From assembly GCF_048569485.1 (NCBI RefSeq), contig NC_134358.1, positions 551,359,655-551,423,654 on the forward strand: a stretch of 64,000 nt of DNA, written 5' to 3'. The position numbers and the translations under genes were made by a program. The DNA is from Anomaloglossus baeobatrachus (Eukaryota > Chordata > Amphibia > Anura > Aromobatidae). Below the pieces are notes generated by a model. The model did not search any database and was not told the origin of the DNA. It saw only the letters and a list, made by a program, of their open reading frames with translations. How positions within the stretch are numbered: position 1 is the first letter of the stretch; each line of letters opens with the position of its first letter. Of this stretch, positions 1-11,700 are shown piece by piece.

Positions 1-237
1 TCACACACAGCGATGTGCGCTGCCGCAGGAACGAGGAACATCGTACCTGTCGCTGCACCGGCATTATGGAAATGTCGGAGGCTGCACCGATGATACGATA
101 ACGACGCTTTTGCGCTCGTTCATCGTATCATCTAGGATTTACACACTACGACATCGCAAGTGACGCCGGATGTGCGTCACTTTCGATTTGACCCCACCGA
201 CATCGCACCTGCGATGTCGTAGTGTGCAAAGCTGCCC
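1..237. mobile_element. PIF/Harbinger-like MITE, right part, cut by window edge
   Basis: The sequence matches the right halves of the elements at 28883-29467 and 48187-48768, including the stretches reading tgtgcgtcactttcgattt and cacctgcgatgtcgtagtg. It ends in a GTGTGCAAAG-type terminal repeat followed by TTA at 238-240. No coding capacity is visible. The left half lies outside the window. Confidence 0.7.
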
Positions 238-240
238 TTA

Positions 241-417
241 GGGTCCTGTCTGATGTTCTAGATGGAAACTGTCTCTTACCCTGTAGACTAGCTCCTCCCA
301 TAGTGGGCTAGTCCCAACACTTAAAGGGTTGTTCTCATCTTAGATCCTATCCTAATATGTAGTAGGTAATAATATTATTATTATTATTATTATTAATAAT
401 AATAATATTATAATAGC
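241..417. repeat. Spacer with (TTA)n/(TAA)n microsatellite
   Basis: Non-coding. A run of TTA/TAA triplets occupies about 366-412 and abuts the hairpin MITE that follows. Confidence 0.6.
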
Positions 418-646
418 AAATACCTCCAATTAGAATTGTAGTGTACTTTTTCTAATTCACTATGTCGCGTACCTCACCTTCAGGGCATCGCAAGACTTTG
501 GGTATCCATGGTTACGAACACTAGCAACTAACTATGACTATATGTGTGGTCGTAACCATGGATACTTAAGGTCCTGCAATGCCCTGAACGTGAGGTAAGA
601 GACATAGTGAATTAGAACTATACTACAGTTCTAATTGAAGGTATTT
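418..646. mobile_element. Hairpin MITE, copy A
   Basis: Nearly the whole element is one inverted repeat. It opens with AAATACCTCCAATTAGAA and closes with its complement ending GGTATTT, and the stem centre lies near 530 between ggtatccatggttacga and its complement. It has no ORF. Superfamily is unassigned. A second copy lies 40 bp downstream and both are flanked by TAA/TTA repeats, which suggests insertion into such repeats. Confidence 0.7.
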
Positions 647-686
647 GCTGCTGCTGCTACTACTAATAATAATTATTATTATTACC
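647..686. repeat. Trinucleotide microsatellite between two MITE copies
   Basis: CTG, CTA, TAA and TTA triplets fill the interval between the two hairpin MITEs. Confidence 0.7.
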
Positions 687-897
687 AAATACCTCCAATT
701 AGAACTGTAGTATAGTTCTAATTCACTATGTCTCTTACCTCACGTTCAGGGCATTGCAGGATCTTAGGTATCCATGGTTACGACCACACAGTCATAGTTT
801 GCTACTGGTCGTAACCATGGTTACTCAAGGTCCTGCACATGAAATAAACAACATAGTTACTTAGAAAAACTATACTACCTTTCTAAATGGAGGTATT
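687..897. mobile_element. Hairpin MITE, copy B
   Basis: This is a direct-orientation relative of copy A at 418-646, with the same terminal AAATACCTCCAATTAGAA and the same internal stem around ggtatccatggttacga. Its right arm is shorter and more diverged, lacking the equivalent of the 'atgccctgaacgtgaggt' stretch. Confidence 0.7.
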
Positions 898-1775
898 GGC
901 TAAAATTATTACACCTATTACATAGTGAGATTGGATTTTGGGGATGGAAATAATCCTTTAACTGTTACTTGCCCTGCAGTTAGTTATTGGGCAGAACTTC
1001 CTTACCAAATATCCTATACCCTATACATTATGGATTACACCTATAACATTACTACCTTCTGTAGCGATCACTTCTCTGCAGTCATGACAGATTATTCCCT
1101 CCTCCCTGCGCAGTGACTTCTGCACAGACAACAGAGCATGCCCACTAAAGTCAATGAACATTTCCAGTCTATTGTCTCCTATGGTCCATATGGCTGCTGT
1201 AAAGCAAATCTCTAAATAACATGATCTCAGGCAAGATGGCCATATGGAATATAAAGTATATAGTAGATTTCTGTATCTGCCATGATCAGCCTTTTTAAGT
1301 GGATTCTTTTTAAGGCAGAAGGAAAATCCCTCAAAAAGTTATCAAGGTGCACAAATAATGCAAACCTGGAGAAAAAAGGGTCATCTCTATACATTAACCG
1401 TAAATCTCATATTATAGGTGAATGGGAATTTTGCAGCCACTTACCAATCCCCTTTATCAGCTGACAATTCGGAAGCTCTATGGGATCGATCTCTCTGAAG
1501 AACTGGACCCGATGGCTAGAAACCAAAAGGGGAAAGGGGAAATAATAAGCATTTCATATTTTTGCACATTTTCTACCAGGATGATTCTTTACATTCACCT
1601 TTATATTTATCCACATTGCTCCTTTAGAAGGGGCCTATGCAAAAATATTTTATATATTATATGGGTTTCAACATGCATAAAATTGGTGGGAGTCTGGAAT
1701 CTGAGACCCCACCAAACCATGGAAATGCATAGCTCTGGCAGAAGCAAATGCACAGAGTGATGTATGTCCGTGAAA
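898..1775. other. No recognised feature
   Basis: AT-rich single-copy-looking sequence. Short ORFs (60-112 codons) here show no domain, codon bias or splice context that I recognise. Confidence 0.5.
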
Positions 1776-1777
1776 TA

Positions 1778-2636
1778 CCCTGTTTTCCCAAAAATTAGCC
1801 CTAGTAGGATTTGGGGGGGGCTTTGAGTATAAAATATAAGCCCTACTCCAAAAAATAAGCTCTAGTTGTGGGACATTTCCTTATGGAATAAGGCAAGCAG
1901 CTAAAAAAGTAAAATAATGCAGCAGGACTCTTCAAAGAAAGCAGACAGCCCCCTCCTCCTCCTCACCCCCAAAGAAAAACTTACCAGACCCCAAAACATG
2001 ACAGTTGGCAAGTGTCAATGGTGGATGGGCTCTCACACACAGATCTACGCCGCTGTCCGGTCTCTTGCCATTACAGCTATATTGCACTGCAGCTCTCACA
2101 CACAGATCGGGTACCAGCATCACTCTGTATGAGTGATACTGCTTCCAGTCACTAGGGGGAGCCAATCTCTGTAGACCGCAGGGGGACCTGACAGCGACGC
2201 AGATCTGTATGTGAGAGCCCATTCACTTGCCAACTCTAATTGTTTGGGATCTGGTAAGTGCGATTCTTTTAGGGGGGTGTCTGCTTTCTTTATGGGTAGA
2301 CTTAGCAGCACATAGAGAATAAGTTTAAGCAAGTAATTTAAACCTTTGTAAATATGGTCTGTACCCACCACTATAGGACGGTTCTGCACCCTGAGAATAG
2401 CAGATCAGATAAGAAAGTGTGCACCCGATCTAGTAATAGGATAACACAACATACTGATATTCCAGAATGTGATGACACAATTAGATTTCAATAAATATTG
2501 GGGTTTTTTTTGTTTAAGAACAAATGTGGTTCGTTGTTTATGGGAAAATATAAGACCTCCCCTGAAAATAAGCCCTAGCGCATCTTTCAAAGCAAAAATA
2601 TAATATAAGACCCTGTCTTATTTTCGGATAACACTG
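1778..2636. mobile_element. TA-flanked non-autonomous DNA element (Tc1/mariner-type MITE)
   Basis: The left end CCCTGTTTTCCCAAAAATTA and the complement of the right end (CAGTGTTATCCGAAAATAAG) form imperfect terminal inverted repeats. Each end is followed by the dinucleotide TA (1776-1777 and 2637-2638). Both ends also carry subterminal 'taagccctag' motifs. The interior holds no transposase. TA duplication is typical of Tc1/mariner, so that class is inferred. Confidence 0.6.
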
Positions 2637-2639
2637 TAT

Positions 2640-3255
2640 ATCCGTGTGTGCGTGCCAGTAGAAACTGCACACTGGTGTTTTGAGGATCAAAGAGCTGGTC
2701 CCCAGTGATCAGCAACACACTGCCTGTTATACCCGACAAAGGCTCAGAGTCATCCCCTAGAGAATTGAAATATTACATTTTCATTGGTAGCAGAAGGGTT
2801 AAATCTACTGCAAACTAAACTCAAAATCGGGACCATCCTGGGACATTTCCAGAGCGGTTCCCTTTCCCAGCATACCAGACATATTTTGTAAAACAAAGAA
2901 TGATGGATCAGACGCACAGGAGAAATACAGACGGCAGGATCAGACTGCACGAGGTTTGCTTGTAGTCTGTAAAAACGGAAACACACATGTCTGCAGAGGA
3001 GCTGTATACACAAAACGATGGGCGGTAAATAAATAAAGAGGGTTTTTAAAAATAAAACAAAAACATTTTTTGTTGTTGAACTAAAACAAAAAAAAAAAAT
3101 AAAAATTATGTAATATCATACACTAAGAAAATATTCAAAATCCGGGTTCATTCACGGGGACGTTCGAGGGGAAAAAAAAAATAAAAAAAACCCCAGCACA
3201 TTCCAGGCAAAGATAAGAGTGTGCTTTAATGGTTTAGAAAATTAAAGTCTATGTG
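2640..3255. other. No recognised feature
   Basis: Non-coding, A-rich in its second half (about 3040-3195). No gene or clear repeat was identified. Confidence 0.45.
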
Positions 3256-3260
3256 ACCCG

Positions 3261-3335
3261 GTGCCATACTGTGGCCCCCGGCGCCATACTGTGGCCCCCG
3301 GCGCCATACTGTGGCCCCCGGCGCCATACTGTGCT
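3261..3335. repeat. 20-bp tandem repeat, about 3.7 copies
   Basis: The unit gcgccatactgtggcccccg repeats at exact 20-bp spacing with one base difference in the first copy. Confidence 0.9.
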
Positions 3336-3755
3336 GTGGGTCAACTAGTCTCACCATGACAGCGAGTCCATCATGTACCTTTATTTTCTGTTAATTTGCT
3401 GCCAGGACAAAGATTTCACAACGGATCATGAGCAAAGAAACCGTCCAATAAGTCTAAACCTTGTGCCAATCGCTTGTGCAACTAGACACCATGTCTGTCT
3501 GTTTGTCTGTCGCACGCTTTTCCTCCACACATAAGGCCATGATAACGTAATGGTGCAAGAAGACAAGTTATTGCATCCAAGCCCAGCTCAATCTCAGCTC
3601 TGAAATACTCTGTGCTGCAGGAGACGGCCCTGCTCCTATCACGATATAGCTTCCATTCCCCTCCTCACATCAGACCTCGGTCCCTGTCCTTACTAACACC
3701 ATCACAAGTCGACAAGTTCTGGGCTCCCACCAGATCAACACAATCTGCTCCTTAA

Positions 3756-4751
3756 AGGGGTTGTCCACTACTTTTACAATGATGGCTTATTCTTAGGATA
3801 GGTCATCAATGAGAAATCAGCAGGGGTGTGGGATATCGGACCCCGGCCTATCCGCTGTTCTCTGACGGCAGGCAGCTAGCAATGCCTAGTTCTGGAGCTG
3901 CCCCACCAACTGGTACTCCACATCCGCCTCCTATTAATTTTAATTGGCGGCGGATGTGCAGTACCTGACCACGATCAGAAGATGGGGCAGTGTCACGGGG
4001 ACAGACAGTCATGTGGCTTCTGGCCATAGAAGGTCGCAGCGTTTGGCTGCACAGAATGCTCCCTGACTTTCCATTCTTCCTGCTGTCAGTATTCATTGTA
4101 GCTTTCCTGCTGGATTCATTCCTCTCCCTTTTGTACCCAGAAGGAGCTCAACTTCCACCCAGCTGCTGATCATCAGCAGTATTTGGTGCTTAAATACCCC
4201 TTCCTTTCTTGGACTGGTGCTGGTGATATTCTTCAGTTTAATCATTCTCTGGGTGCAAGCAGGTGGCTTGTACTCCTCTATGGAATCGTTACAGAAAGCT
4301 GTGTGATCTGTGGATAAGTCGTTCATGCGGTTTTTTTTCCCCCTGTGTGTCCTCCTTGTGTCTTTTCTAGTGTTTAGTTGGGTTGATGAAGAGCTCATCC
4401 CACCCTTTCGATATTTAGGGTCCAGCACTTGGGTATTCCTAGGGTCAGGTATCCGATTCAACGCATAGGTACAAAACCTATCCTGGGTGGTGAGGGACCC
4501 CAGGAACCAGTGGTAGGTTAGGTCACCATCTCCCCCTTCCCTAGACACAGGGTTTCCCTTCCCTTTCGCTTGGTACTTCCCCGTACCTAGTGTGACAGGA
4601 GGAGAACTGAGCTTTTCTGGTCACCTGCTGCCACCACTGGAACTGAGCACAGCTGATCGGTGGTGATGTGGGGTGTCGGCCTTTGACTGATCAGACATTG
4701 ATGACCTGTCCTACGTATAAACCATCAATGTTAAAGTAGTGGACAACCTCT
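3756..4751. mobile_element. TTAA-flanked MITE, interrupted by a fossil LTR-like element
   Basis: The left end AGGGGTTGTCCACTACTTTT is preceded by TTAA (3752-3755). The right end AAAGTAGTGGACAACCTCT is its complement with small changes, but the right TTAA is not preserved. TTAA targets are typical of the piggyBac superfamily. The element's own sequence is 3756-3990 and 4598-4751. The middle is a later insertion. Confidence 0.65.
3991..4597. mobile_element. Fossil solo-LTR-like element inside MITE
   Basis: The insert begins TGTCACGGGG and ends GTGTGACA, giving a perfect 6-bp TGTCAC/GTGACA terminal repeat of the LTR type (TG...CA). No clear target duplication remains. A diverged relative lies at about 45982-46599, sharing the segments 'atagaaggtcgcagcg' and 'ccccttccctagacat'. 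Treated as a fossil. Its age is greater than its neighbours with intact target duplications, and its family is not named. Confidence 0.5.
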
Positions 4752-5690
4752 ACGTCCTCTGTACTGCTGGGGACCGTATGTCACACCCAGTCTGCGACTT
4801 TTCCTTTGATCCTATACCCTTTCACTCACTACCGTCTGCTTTATCACTTCGCCATTTCTGAAATACTCTGTACTGCTGTGAACAGTGAGGGGTCTGCATA
4901 CTAAACCCTGATCATCTTTATCCAGCTATAAATGACTATAAAGAATATGTCTGGCGCTATGTGGTGACCTTGGCTGTAATACAGGTGACGCGGTCAAACA
5001 ACCGTACAGTGCCGCTCCATTGCCGGTGAATGGGACCGCGTGGTGACCTTATAGGTGATGCAATAAGCAAATTGCAAAAAGTTGGCTTCTTGGCCTCTTG
5101 CTTGTCGCTGTACCTTGCAGATGACTTTGCAACCTCCATTCACCTGTGTCATGTACCAAGGTCACAGCAGCACAGTGATTTTTGGCAGCACAAACAGAGT
5201 CACAGCCACAGGCTGCAGTCACACGTGCGCATAAAAAAAAAAAAGTCCCATTCTCATCCAAAAAAGTTGAACGATTTTTTTTCTCGCTTGTCATCTGTGT
5301 ACAATCAGTTTTTTTTACCCAGCAGCTATTAATCAGAGTTTCTTATTTGTTAGAATTGTATCTGTAAAAAACATATGCCATTCTGATGGTCCGTGTGACA
5401 CCCCATTTTTTTTTCCCCCGAATTGTACCATTTTCAGAGTCAAATCGCAGCATGCCAAATACAGCGGAGAAAATAAACGCACTGTCTCATTGAATAACAT
5501 TGGTCTGAGTCCAATCCCTGTTTTTTTTTGTTGGATGTGTCCGATTTATGAGCAAGTCCAAAGTCACTTTATAGCCAAAACCTAAAGTTCCCTGCTCTAT
5601 GTGCCACACTGCTGGGGTCCTATTTGGTGCCATATTAATGTAGTATAACTGGTCTGTCCAACTCTTCACCTACAATTACACCATAATCAG
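4752..5690. other. No recognised feature
   Basis: Non-coding sequence. It shows A-runs near 5230 and T-runs near 5270-5530, with no supported gene. Confidence 0.45.
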
Positions 5691-6232
5691 GGACGGAACG
5701 AAGGTGGTCGCAGGAATCGTGACCTCAACCTGGCCCGGGGGTGCAGGGGGCCCACCGGCCCCAGATCCTGCTGGATGTGCGTCTGAGGGCGCACATCCAG
5801 CTATAATACATTGCGGTGCAGAGACCCATCGGATCCGTCCACTGCAAAGAGAAGTCAGCAGCCTTCATTGGCATTTCAGTGACAATAACATCAGGCTTTG
5901 CCATAGCACGGATGCCAATGAAAACTGTGGGCCGGCTATTGAGGACACTGCGCAACATGGGAACCAGGGAGTTGGTGAGTACAGTATATACCAGGAAGGG
6001 GGCAGCATATACCAGGAGGGGGGCAGCATAAACCAGGAGGTGCCCAGAAGAGGAACATATATACTAGGAGGTGCCCAGAAGAGGAACATATATACCAGGA
6101 TGGGGGAAGCCAACTTGTAGGACTTAGAATGCTAAATGTATACATACATCTGACCAACATGTGGGGATGGGGGAGGGACCAGGTCCAAATTTTGCACTGG
6201 GGCCCATTGAACTCTAGTTACGCCACTGACCA
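5690..6232. mobile_element. Dispersed element carrying a small minisatellite (+ orientation)
   Basis: The right end reads ttgcactggggcccattgaa then gttacgccactg. The part from about 6136 (atacatctgaccaacatg) matches, in opposite orientation, the segment at about 47335-47420. A short tandem array at 5985-6110 (units containing accaggaggggg and gcccagaagaggaacatata) sits beside this end, as the larger array at 47440-47985 does in the other copy. No transposase is visible and the class is unknown. Confidence 0.5.
5985..6110. repeat. Short minisatellite (about 20-36 bp units)
   Basis: Repeated 'accaggaggggg-cagcata' and 'aggtgcccagaagaggaaca' units are visible by eye, with imperfect copies. Confidence 0.7.
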
Positions 6233-6589
6233 TAATCAATACTGTACGGACCCGAGATGACTCAGATGCCACTTCAGGGTCCGTATACCACCTTATTCTG
6301 CGCTGTTTGTTTCTGCAATGCACATTTCAGCCATAAGATTAAAAGGAGAAAAAAAAAAAAAAGGATTTCCTGATCTGCAAAAGGCATTAGTGACCTCAGT
6401 GTGGATCCAGCGGGAATATCCTGTGCTGTGAATTGTATGTCAGATCTTTGAGGACAACTTCTGCAGAGTGCAAAAACAAGAGTCAAGGTGCAGCAAATAC
6501 TCGCCCTAGGGTGTGCATCGGGTAACGGCTCCTGGCAAACCGTGCACCTTGTGGTCAGATATAAGGTGGGGCAACACATTGTACAAAGA

Positions 6590-7145
6590 CTAGCAGAACT
6601 ACAAGTCTCAACCTGACCTGCAAAACATCAACTCAAGCTGTGTCCTGGTCTGTGGTTCTTCAGTAGTTGTTGAACTACAAGTCCCAGCTTATGCAAGAAA
6701 AGAAGCCATAATAGGTAGAGGAATTTTTCAAGTTTTACAACATCCGGACTATATAAAGAGAACTCAAAGTCCCAGACTGCAAAACAAAGAGATGCAAAGA
6801 CTATAGACTTGCTTTGCTGGGACTTGTAGCTGCACAAGAGTATTCATATCATTTAGGTTTCCAAGCTGCTGCAGAACTACAATTCCCAGCAAATCCAAGA
6901 TTATGTAAGGAATGAAGCCAGATTAGATCACTTACGGGGGAGTTTGCAACATCTGGAGAGTCACAGGCTGGTCTATAAAAAGGACTATATGAAGACGTCC
7001 CAGACTGCAAAACAAAGAGCTGCAAAGACTATAGACTTGCTTTGCTGGGACTTGTAGTTGCACGTGAATATTCATACCAAGCTGTTGCAGAACTACAACT
7101 CCCAGCAAATCCAAGCTTATGTAAGGAATAAAGCCATCATAGATC
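6590..7145. repeat. Diverged tandem duplication rich in ACTACAAYTCCCAGC motifs
   Basis: Two related units of about 215-250 bp can be aligned. Both contain cccagactgcaaaacaaaga, then atagacttgctttgctggga, then a tctataaa/actatataa stretch. Motifs resembling ACTACAAYTCCCAGC occur on + at about 6674, 6878 and 7094, with the complement 'gctgggacttgtag' at about 6818 and 7040. That motif resembles the ZNF143/STAF site, so regulatory meaning is only a guess. Confidence 0.6.
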
Positions 7146-7237
7146 ACTTTTCAGAAGCTTTGTATTGAGGATCTAGGAGGGGGCTCAGCAGTGGTCTCTT
7201 CCCCCTGTACATCCTGTTAGCTGCATACTGGTTAAAA

Positions 7238-7405
7238 AAAAAAACATTTTGAGGGAGGATCTGTGTCCTCCCGGTTTTTACAAGTGTGTATGTACGTATA
7301 TTATATATGTATGTATATTATATATGTATGTATATTATATATAACATACATATACACTTGTAAAAACCAGGAGGACACAGATTCAACCACAGATCCTCAA
7401 AATGG
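7238..7405. repeat. (TA)-rich hairpin 1
   Basis: The left arm (aacattttgagggaggatct through tttttacaagtgtgtatg) is mirrored by a complementary right arm ending tcctcaaaatg. A TA-rich centre lies around 7290-7340. Confidence 0.75.
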
Positions 7406-7435
7406 TTATATAATATAATATATATATATATATAT

Positions 7436-7503
7436 ATAACATTTTGAGGGAGGATCTGTGGTTGAATCTGTGTCCTCCTGGTTTTTACAAATGTGTGTGT
7501 GTG

Positions 7504-7564
<61 letters not shown>

Positions 7565-7625
7565 CATACACACACATTTGAAAAAGCCAGGAGGACACAG
7601 ATTCAACCACAGATCCTCAAAATGT

Positions 7626-7669
<44 letters not shown>

Positions 7670-7670
7670 T
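7436..7670. repeat. (TA)n hairpin 2 with flanking (TA)n/(AC)n
   Basis: The same arm sequences as hairpin 1 (aacattttgagggaggatct / complement) bracket a pure (TA)n run at about 7506-7560. A further (TA)n and (AC)n run follows at 7625-7668. Long TYIYIY ORFs here are artefacts of the dinucleotide repeat. Confidence 0.8.
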
Positions 7671-8401
7671 ATTATAGATATGTATTGCATTTCTGAGGAG
7701 GATAGGTGACTATAGACCCGTCTTCTCCAGCAGAGAGCTGCTGCTGCTACAAGGTTACTTTTTTTTTGTTTTCGAAAAATAACAAAATTTATAAACACAG
7801 AGAAACAGGGAACACAAAAGATACAATGTCTCACAGGACTCCTCCACCCTCCTCCCATTCTCCAGCATTACTAGTAATGGGCAAGATCCAAAACTTTTTA
7901 ACAGTCATTACCTACCTAAACTTCACCAGCCTCTCCCCCAGAGCAGCCAGGAGCACCCCAATAATGGTGATTTTGAGCAGAGCCCCCATGTCTGCAGAGG
8001 TTTCAGTGCAGGGTCCTGTGCTGTGGCTGCAGATGGGAATGATGAGGAGTGATCTGTAATCTGAGCCCATACACTGGGCTGGGTGCTACCGGTGTCCAGG
8101 GTGAGTGATCTGCGCATGCGTGCAATGCTGACTAATCAGAAGACTTCCCCAAGGCTGGGAGTAAAGTTTGCCCAAAGTGCCTAAACTTTTTTTTTTTCTT
8201 TTTGCATTAGTGCAGCTGAAATTTGAGAGCAGCAGATCAAATCTCTAAATTATGTTCAGATGGTCACTCAGCAATGAATGCAAGCTGTGTATGTGGCAAG
8301 TGCCCAAATATATAGCATTTCTCACCAAGAGAAACATAAGAACAGAGCAGAGTCTTTATCATCTGGACATTGTAAGATGGCATTTTTTGGTCTCTATGTG
8401 A

Positions 8402-8403
<2 letters not shown>
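7671..8403. other. No recognised feature
   Basis: Non-coding. There is no supported gene or repeat apart from short homopolymer runs. Confidence 0.4.

Positions 8404-8468
<65 letters not shown>
8404..8468. repeat. (AT)n microsatellite
   Basis: A pure AT dinucleotide run of about 30 copies. Confidence 0.95.
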
Positions 8469-8472
<4 letters not shown>

Positions 8473-9017
8473 TTATTTTTAAATACGGTATATAGCAGTG
8501 TTATGGGGTACTATGCTGCACCCAGTATTATTTAGGCTCTGCTTGGTGTTATTAGCCCCTGGATGGCAGTGTGGACTGGTTATTTAATTTTACTGTTAGG
8601 CTGTGTTCAGACAATGTATTTACAATTCATATTTTGCAGCAATTTTTTTTTTAAAAATTTGGGAAAAATCACTGCAAAAAAAACATTTTTTTTCCCCAAA
8701 ATCCAAGCTTTTTTTAAGAGTGTTTAGGCGAAGTTCACACTGAGGTTTGAGGTGGTCAAAATCTGAATGTTTTTCAATTTCAAGCAAAAACCAATTTGGA
8801 AAAATGTTTCTTCAGGGATTTTTTTTTTAGGTTTTTTTTCTATTTTCCTGAAGAGGTTTTGATACATTTTAGAAGAGGTTTTCTTTTTCCCTGAATTATT
8901 CTTTGCCGTTGCCAAATTTGGAGCAGATTTCATTAGGATCCGTTTCAAAGAAGTGACATGAATTTTTCTTTTTTTGTCAACAGGGTATTTTTTCTTGTAT
9001 GTAGTATTCTTTAGCAA
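8469..9017. other. No recognised feature, T/A-rich
   Basis: Homopolymer-rich sequence with phrases such as 'aggctgtgttcagacaatg' that recall the ends of amphibian MITEs. No matching second end was located. Confidence 0.35.
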
Positions 9018-9785
9018 TCACAGCACCTCTATGCAGCTTTCTCTGGGTGTCGTCATCCCTGTATGTGGCTTCCTCAGTGGTGTCACCGTCCCTGTATGTG
9101 GCTTCCTCGGGGGTGTCACCGTCCCCTCGTTGTGGCTCCCATAGGGTGTCGCTGTCCCTGTATGCAGCTTTACCAGAGGTGTTGCTGTCCCTGTATGCGT
9201 CTTCCTCAGTGGGGTCACCATCCCTGTATGTGGCTTCCTCAGAGGTTTCGCTGTATGCGGCTTCCTCAGGAGTGTCACTGTCCCTGTATGTGGCTTCCTC
9301 AGGGATGTCAGTTTCACTGTATGCAGCTTCCTCAGGGGTGCCCCCATTTCTAAATGTGGCTTCCTCAGTGATGTTGCCATCTCTGTATGTGGCTTTCTCA
9401 GGGGTGTCACTGTACTCTGTATGTAGTTTCCTCAGGGGTGTCACCATCCACAGTATATGGCTTCCTCAGTGATGTCACCAGCACTTTATGCAGCTTCCAT
9501 AGGGGTATCTCTGCTACTGCATGCAACTTCTTCAGGAGTGTTGCTGTCCCTGTTTGCAGTTTCCTCAGGGGTGTCACCGTCACTGTATGTAGCTTTCTAA
9601 TTGGTGTCACCATCCCTGTATGCAGCTTTTTCAGGGGTATCTCTGCTCTGTGACTGTATGCAGTTCCCTCAGTGGTGTAACTGACCCTGTATGCGGCTTC
9701 CTTAGGTGTTTCGCCATTCCTGAATGTGGCTTCGTCAGGAGTATCGCTTTCCCTGTATGTTATTTCCTCAGGGGTATGTTTGGAA
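9018..9785. repeat. 33-bp minisatellite, about 23 copies
   Basis: Imperfect units built around 'ctgtatgtggcttcctcagg' plus 'ggtgtcaccgtcc' recur every 30-36 bp, most often 33. Because 33 is a multiple of three, both strands stay open for 100-150 codons (a TPEEATYRDGD-like 11-residue period on -). I see no start context, splice sites or known repeat protein, so I call it non-coding. Confidence 0.85.
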
Positions 9786-10344
9786 GCCACAGACAAGGAC
9801 GGCGATACACATGGGTTGTTTTTGCTGCCCCATTATTTTTCCACTGCTTCTTTTATTCTTTTACTGATATGTTACATTTTGCTTATTTCCACTCTTTTAG
9901 ATGTTTGTGTTACCTATAATACTTATCGCACTTGGGTTCTGTTGATTTACTATTGGCATTTGCTGTATTAGAGCTTTTCATGTTATCACTTGTTTTATAA
10001 AATGTGGATGTTGCTATTAATATTTATGGTGTAAAATTTGGCTTGAAATGATATATATCAGCGGTGATATCATTTCTCGCTATGTGTGGGATGGGGCTAC
10101 CTCCTGTGCTTGCGGCTTTTTAACAGTTTTGCACTTGTTTCCTTAGGTGAAGTTTTAATGAATTTTTTGCTGCTTTAGAAGAAACCTCCTGTACTTCTAG
10201 GTGGAGCGGCACCTGCCAAGATTCCACATTGTGTCTGCTTATACCAGTGTATGCAATTATAGCTTCTCAGCTCTCACCCTGGGTGGTGGAGATTATGGAG
10301 GAAAGGGGCTCAGTTACAAAAAAATCACATTGCAGTCGGATCTA
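9786..10344. other. No recognised feature
   Basis: Non-coding AT-rich sequence upstream of the Tc1-like element. Confidence 0.4.
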
Positions 10345-11655
10345 CAGTGCCTTGCAAAAGTATTCAGCCCCCTTGAATTTTTCAACCTTTTCCCACATTT
10401 CAGGTTTCAAACATAAAGATAGAAATGTTAATGTTCTGGTGAAGAATCAACAACAAGTGGACACAATTGTGAAGTTCAATGACATTTATTGCTTATTTTA
10501 AACTTGTATAAAAAAGAATAAACTGAAAATTAGGGCGTGCAATATTATTCATCCCCTGTTAGTTAATACTTTGTAGCGCCCCCTTTTGCTGTGATTACAG
10601 CGGCAGTCTCTTGGGGTATGTGTCTATCGGTTTTGCACATGGAGAGGCTGAAATTCTCGCCCATTCTTCCTTTGTAAACAGCTGGAGCTGAGTGAGGTTG
10701 GATGGAGGCGTTTGTGAACAGCAGTTTTCAGCTCTTTCCACAGATTCTCGATTGGGTTCAGGTCTGGACTGTGACTTGGCCATTCTAACACCTGGATATG
10801 TTTATTTGTGAACCATTCCATTGTAGATTTTGCTTTATGTTTGGGATCATTGTCTTCTTGGAAGACAAATCTCCGTCCCAGTCTCAGGTCTTTTGCAGAC
10901 TCCAACAGGTTTTCTTCAAGAATGGTCCTGTATTTGGCTCCATCCATCTTCCCTTCAATTTTAACAAACTTCCCTGTTCCTGCTGAAGAAAAGCAGGCCC
11001 AAACCGTGATGCTGCCACCACCATGTTTGACAGTGGGGATGCTGTGTTCAGGGTGATGAGCGGTGTTGCTTTTACGCCAAACATATTGTTTGGCATTGTG
11101 CCCAAATAGTTTGATTTTGGTTTCCTCTGAGCAGAACACCTTATTCAACATGTTTGGTGGCTTGTGGCAAACGTTAAACAACACTTTTTATGGATATCTT
11201 TGAGAAATGGCTTTCTCCTTGCCACTCTTCCATAAAGGCCAGATTTGTGCAGTGTACGACTGATTGTTGTCCTATGGACAGATTCTCCCACCTCAGCTGT
11301 AGATCTCTGCAGATCATCCAGAGCGATCATGGGCCTCTTGGCTGCATCTCTGATCAGTCTTCTCCTTGTGTGAGATGATAGTTTGGATGGACGGCCGGGT
11401 CTTGGTAGATTTGCAGTGGTATGATGCTCCTTCCATTTCAATATGATCGCTTGCACAGTGCTCCTTGGGATGTTTTAAAGTCGTGGAAATCTTTTTGTAA
11501 CAAAATCCGGCTTTAAACTTCTCCACAACAGTATCACGGACCTGCCTGTTGTGTTCCTTGGTCTTCATGATGCTCTCTGTGCTTTACACAGAACCCTGAG
11601 ACTATCACAGAGCAGGGGCATTTATACGGAGACTAGATTACACACAGGTGGATTA
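10345..11655 (-). mobile_element. Tc1-like DNA transposon, truncated
   Basis: The end at 10345 begins CAGTGCCTTGCAAAAGTATT, a Tc1-like terminal repeat common in fish and frogs, preceded by the TA target. Similarity to the expected 5' leader (tatacggagactagattaca) stops near 11655. The opposite terminal repeat is missing, so about one end of the element is lost. The transposase lies on the - strand. Confidence 0.9.
10624..11568 (-). pseudogene. Tc1-like transposase pseudogene
   Basis: The reading starts MKTKEHNRQVRDTVVEKF at 11568. A helix-turn-helix N-terminal part, a GRPSKL linker motif and the catalytic core ([41 protein letters not shown]) are all recognisable. The protein is spread over three frames, so at least two frameshifts are present. 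The first catalytic motif reads SEETK where the family has (S/T)DETK, so the first Asp of the DD34E triad is replaced by Glu. The copy is inactive by both criteria. Confidence 0.9.
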
Positions 11656-11700
11656 AGGTTAGTTTACACATAGGTATTAGCTGAGGGCTAGGGTTATGCG

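Noticed and set aside
7318-7709. Poly-YI/YIYIY ORFs
   Set aside because: Translation of (TA)n microsatellite.
9018-9796. ORFs of 130-156 codons on both strands in a 33-bp array
   Set aside because: The array length is a multiple of three, so frames stay open on both strands. No codon bias or splice signals, and units vary without respect to codons.
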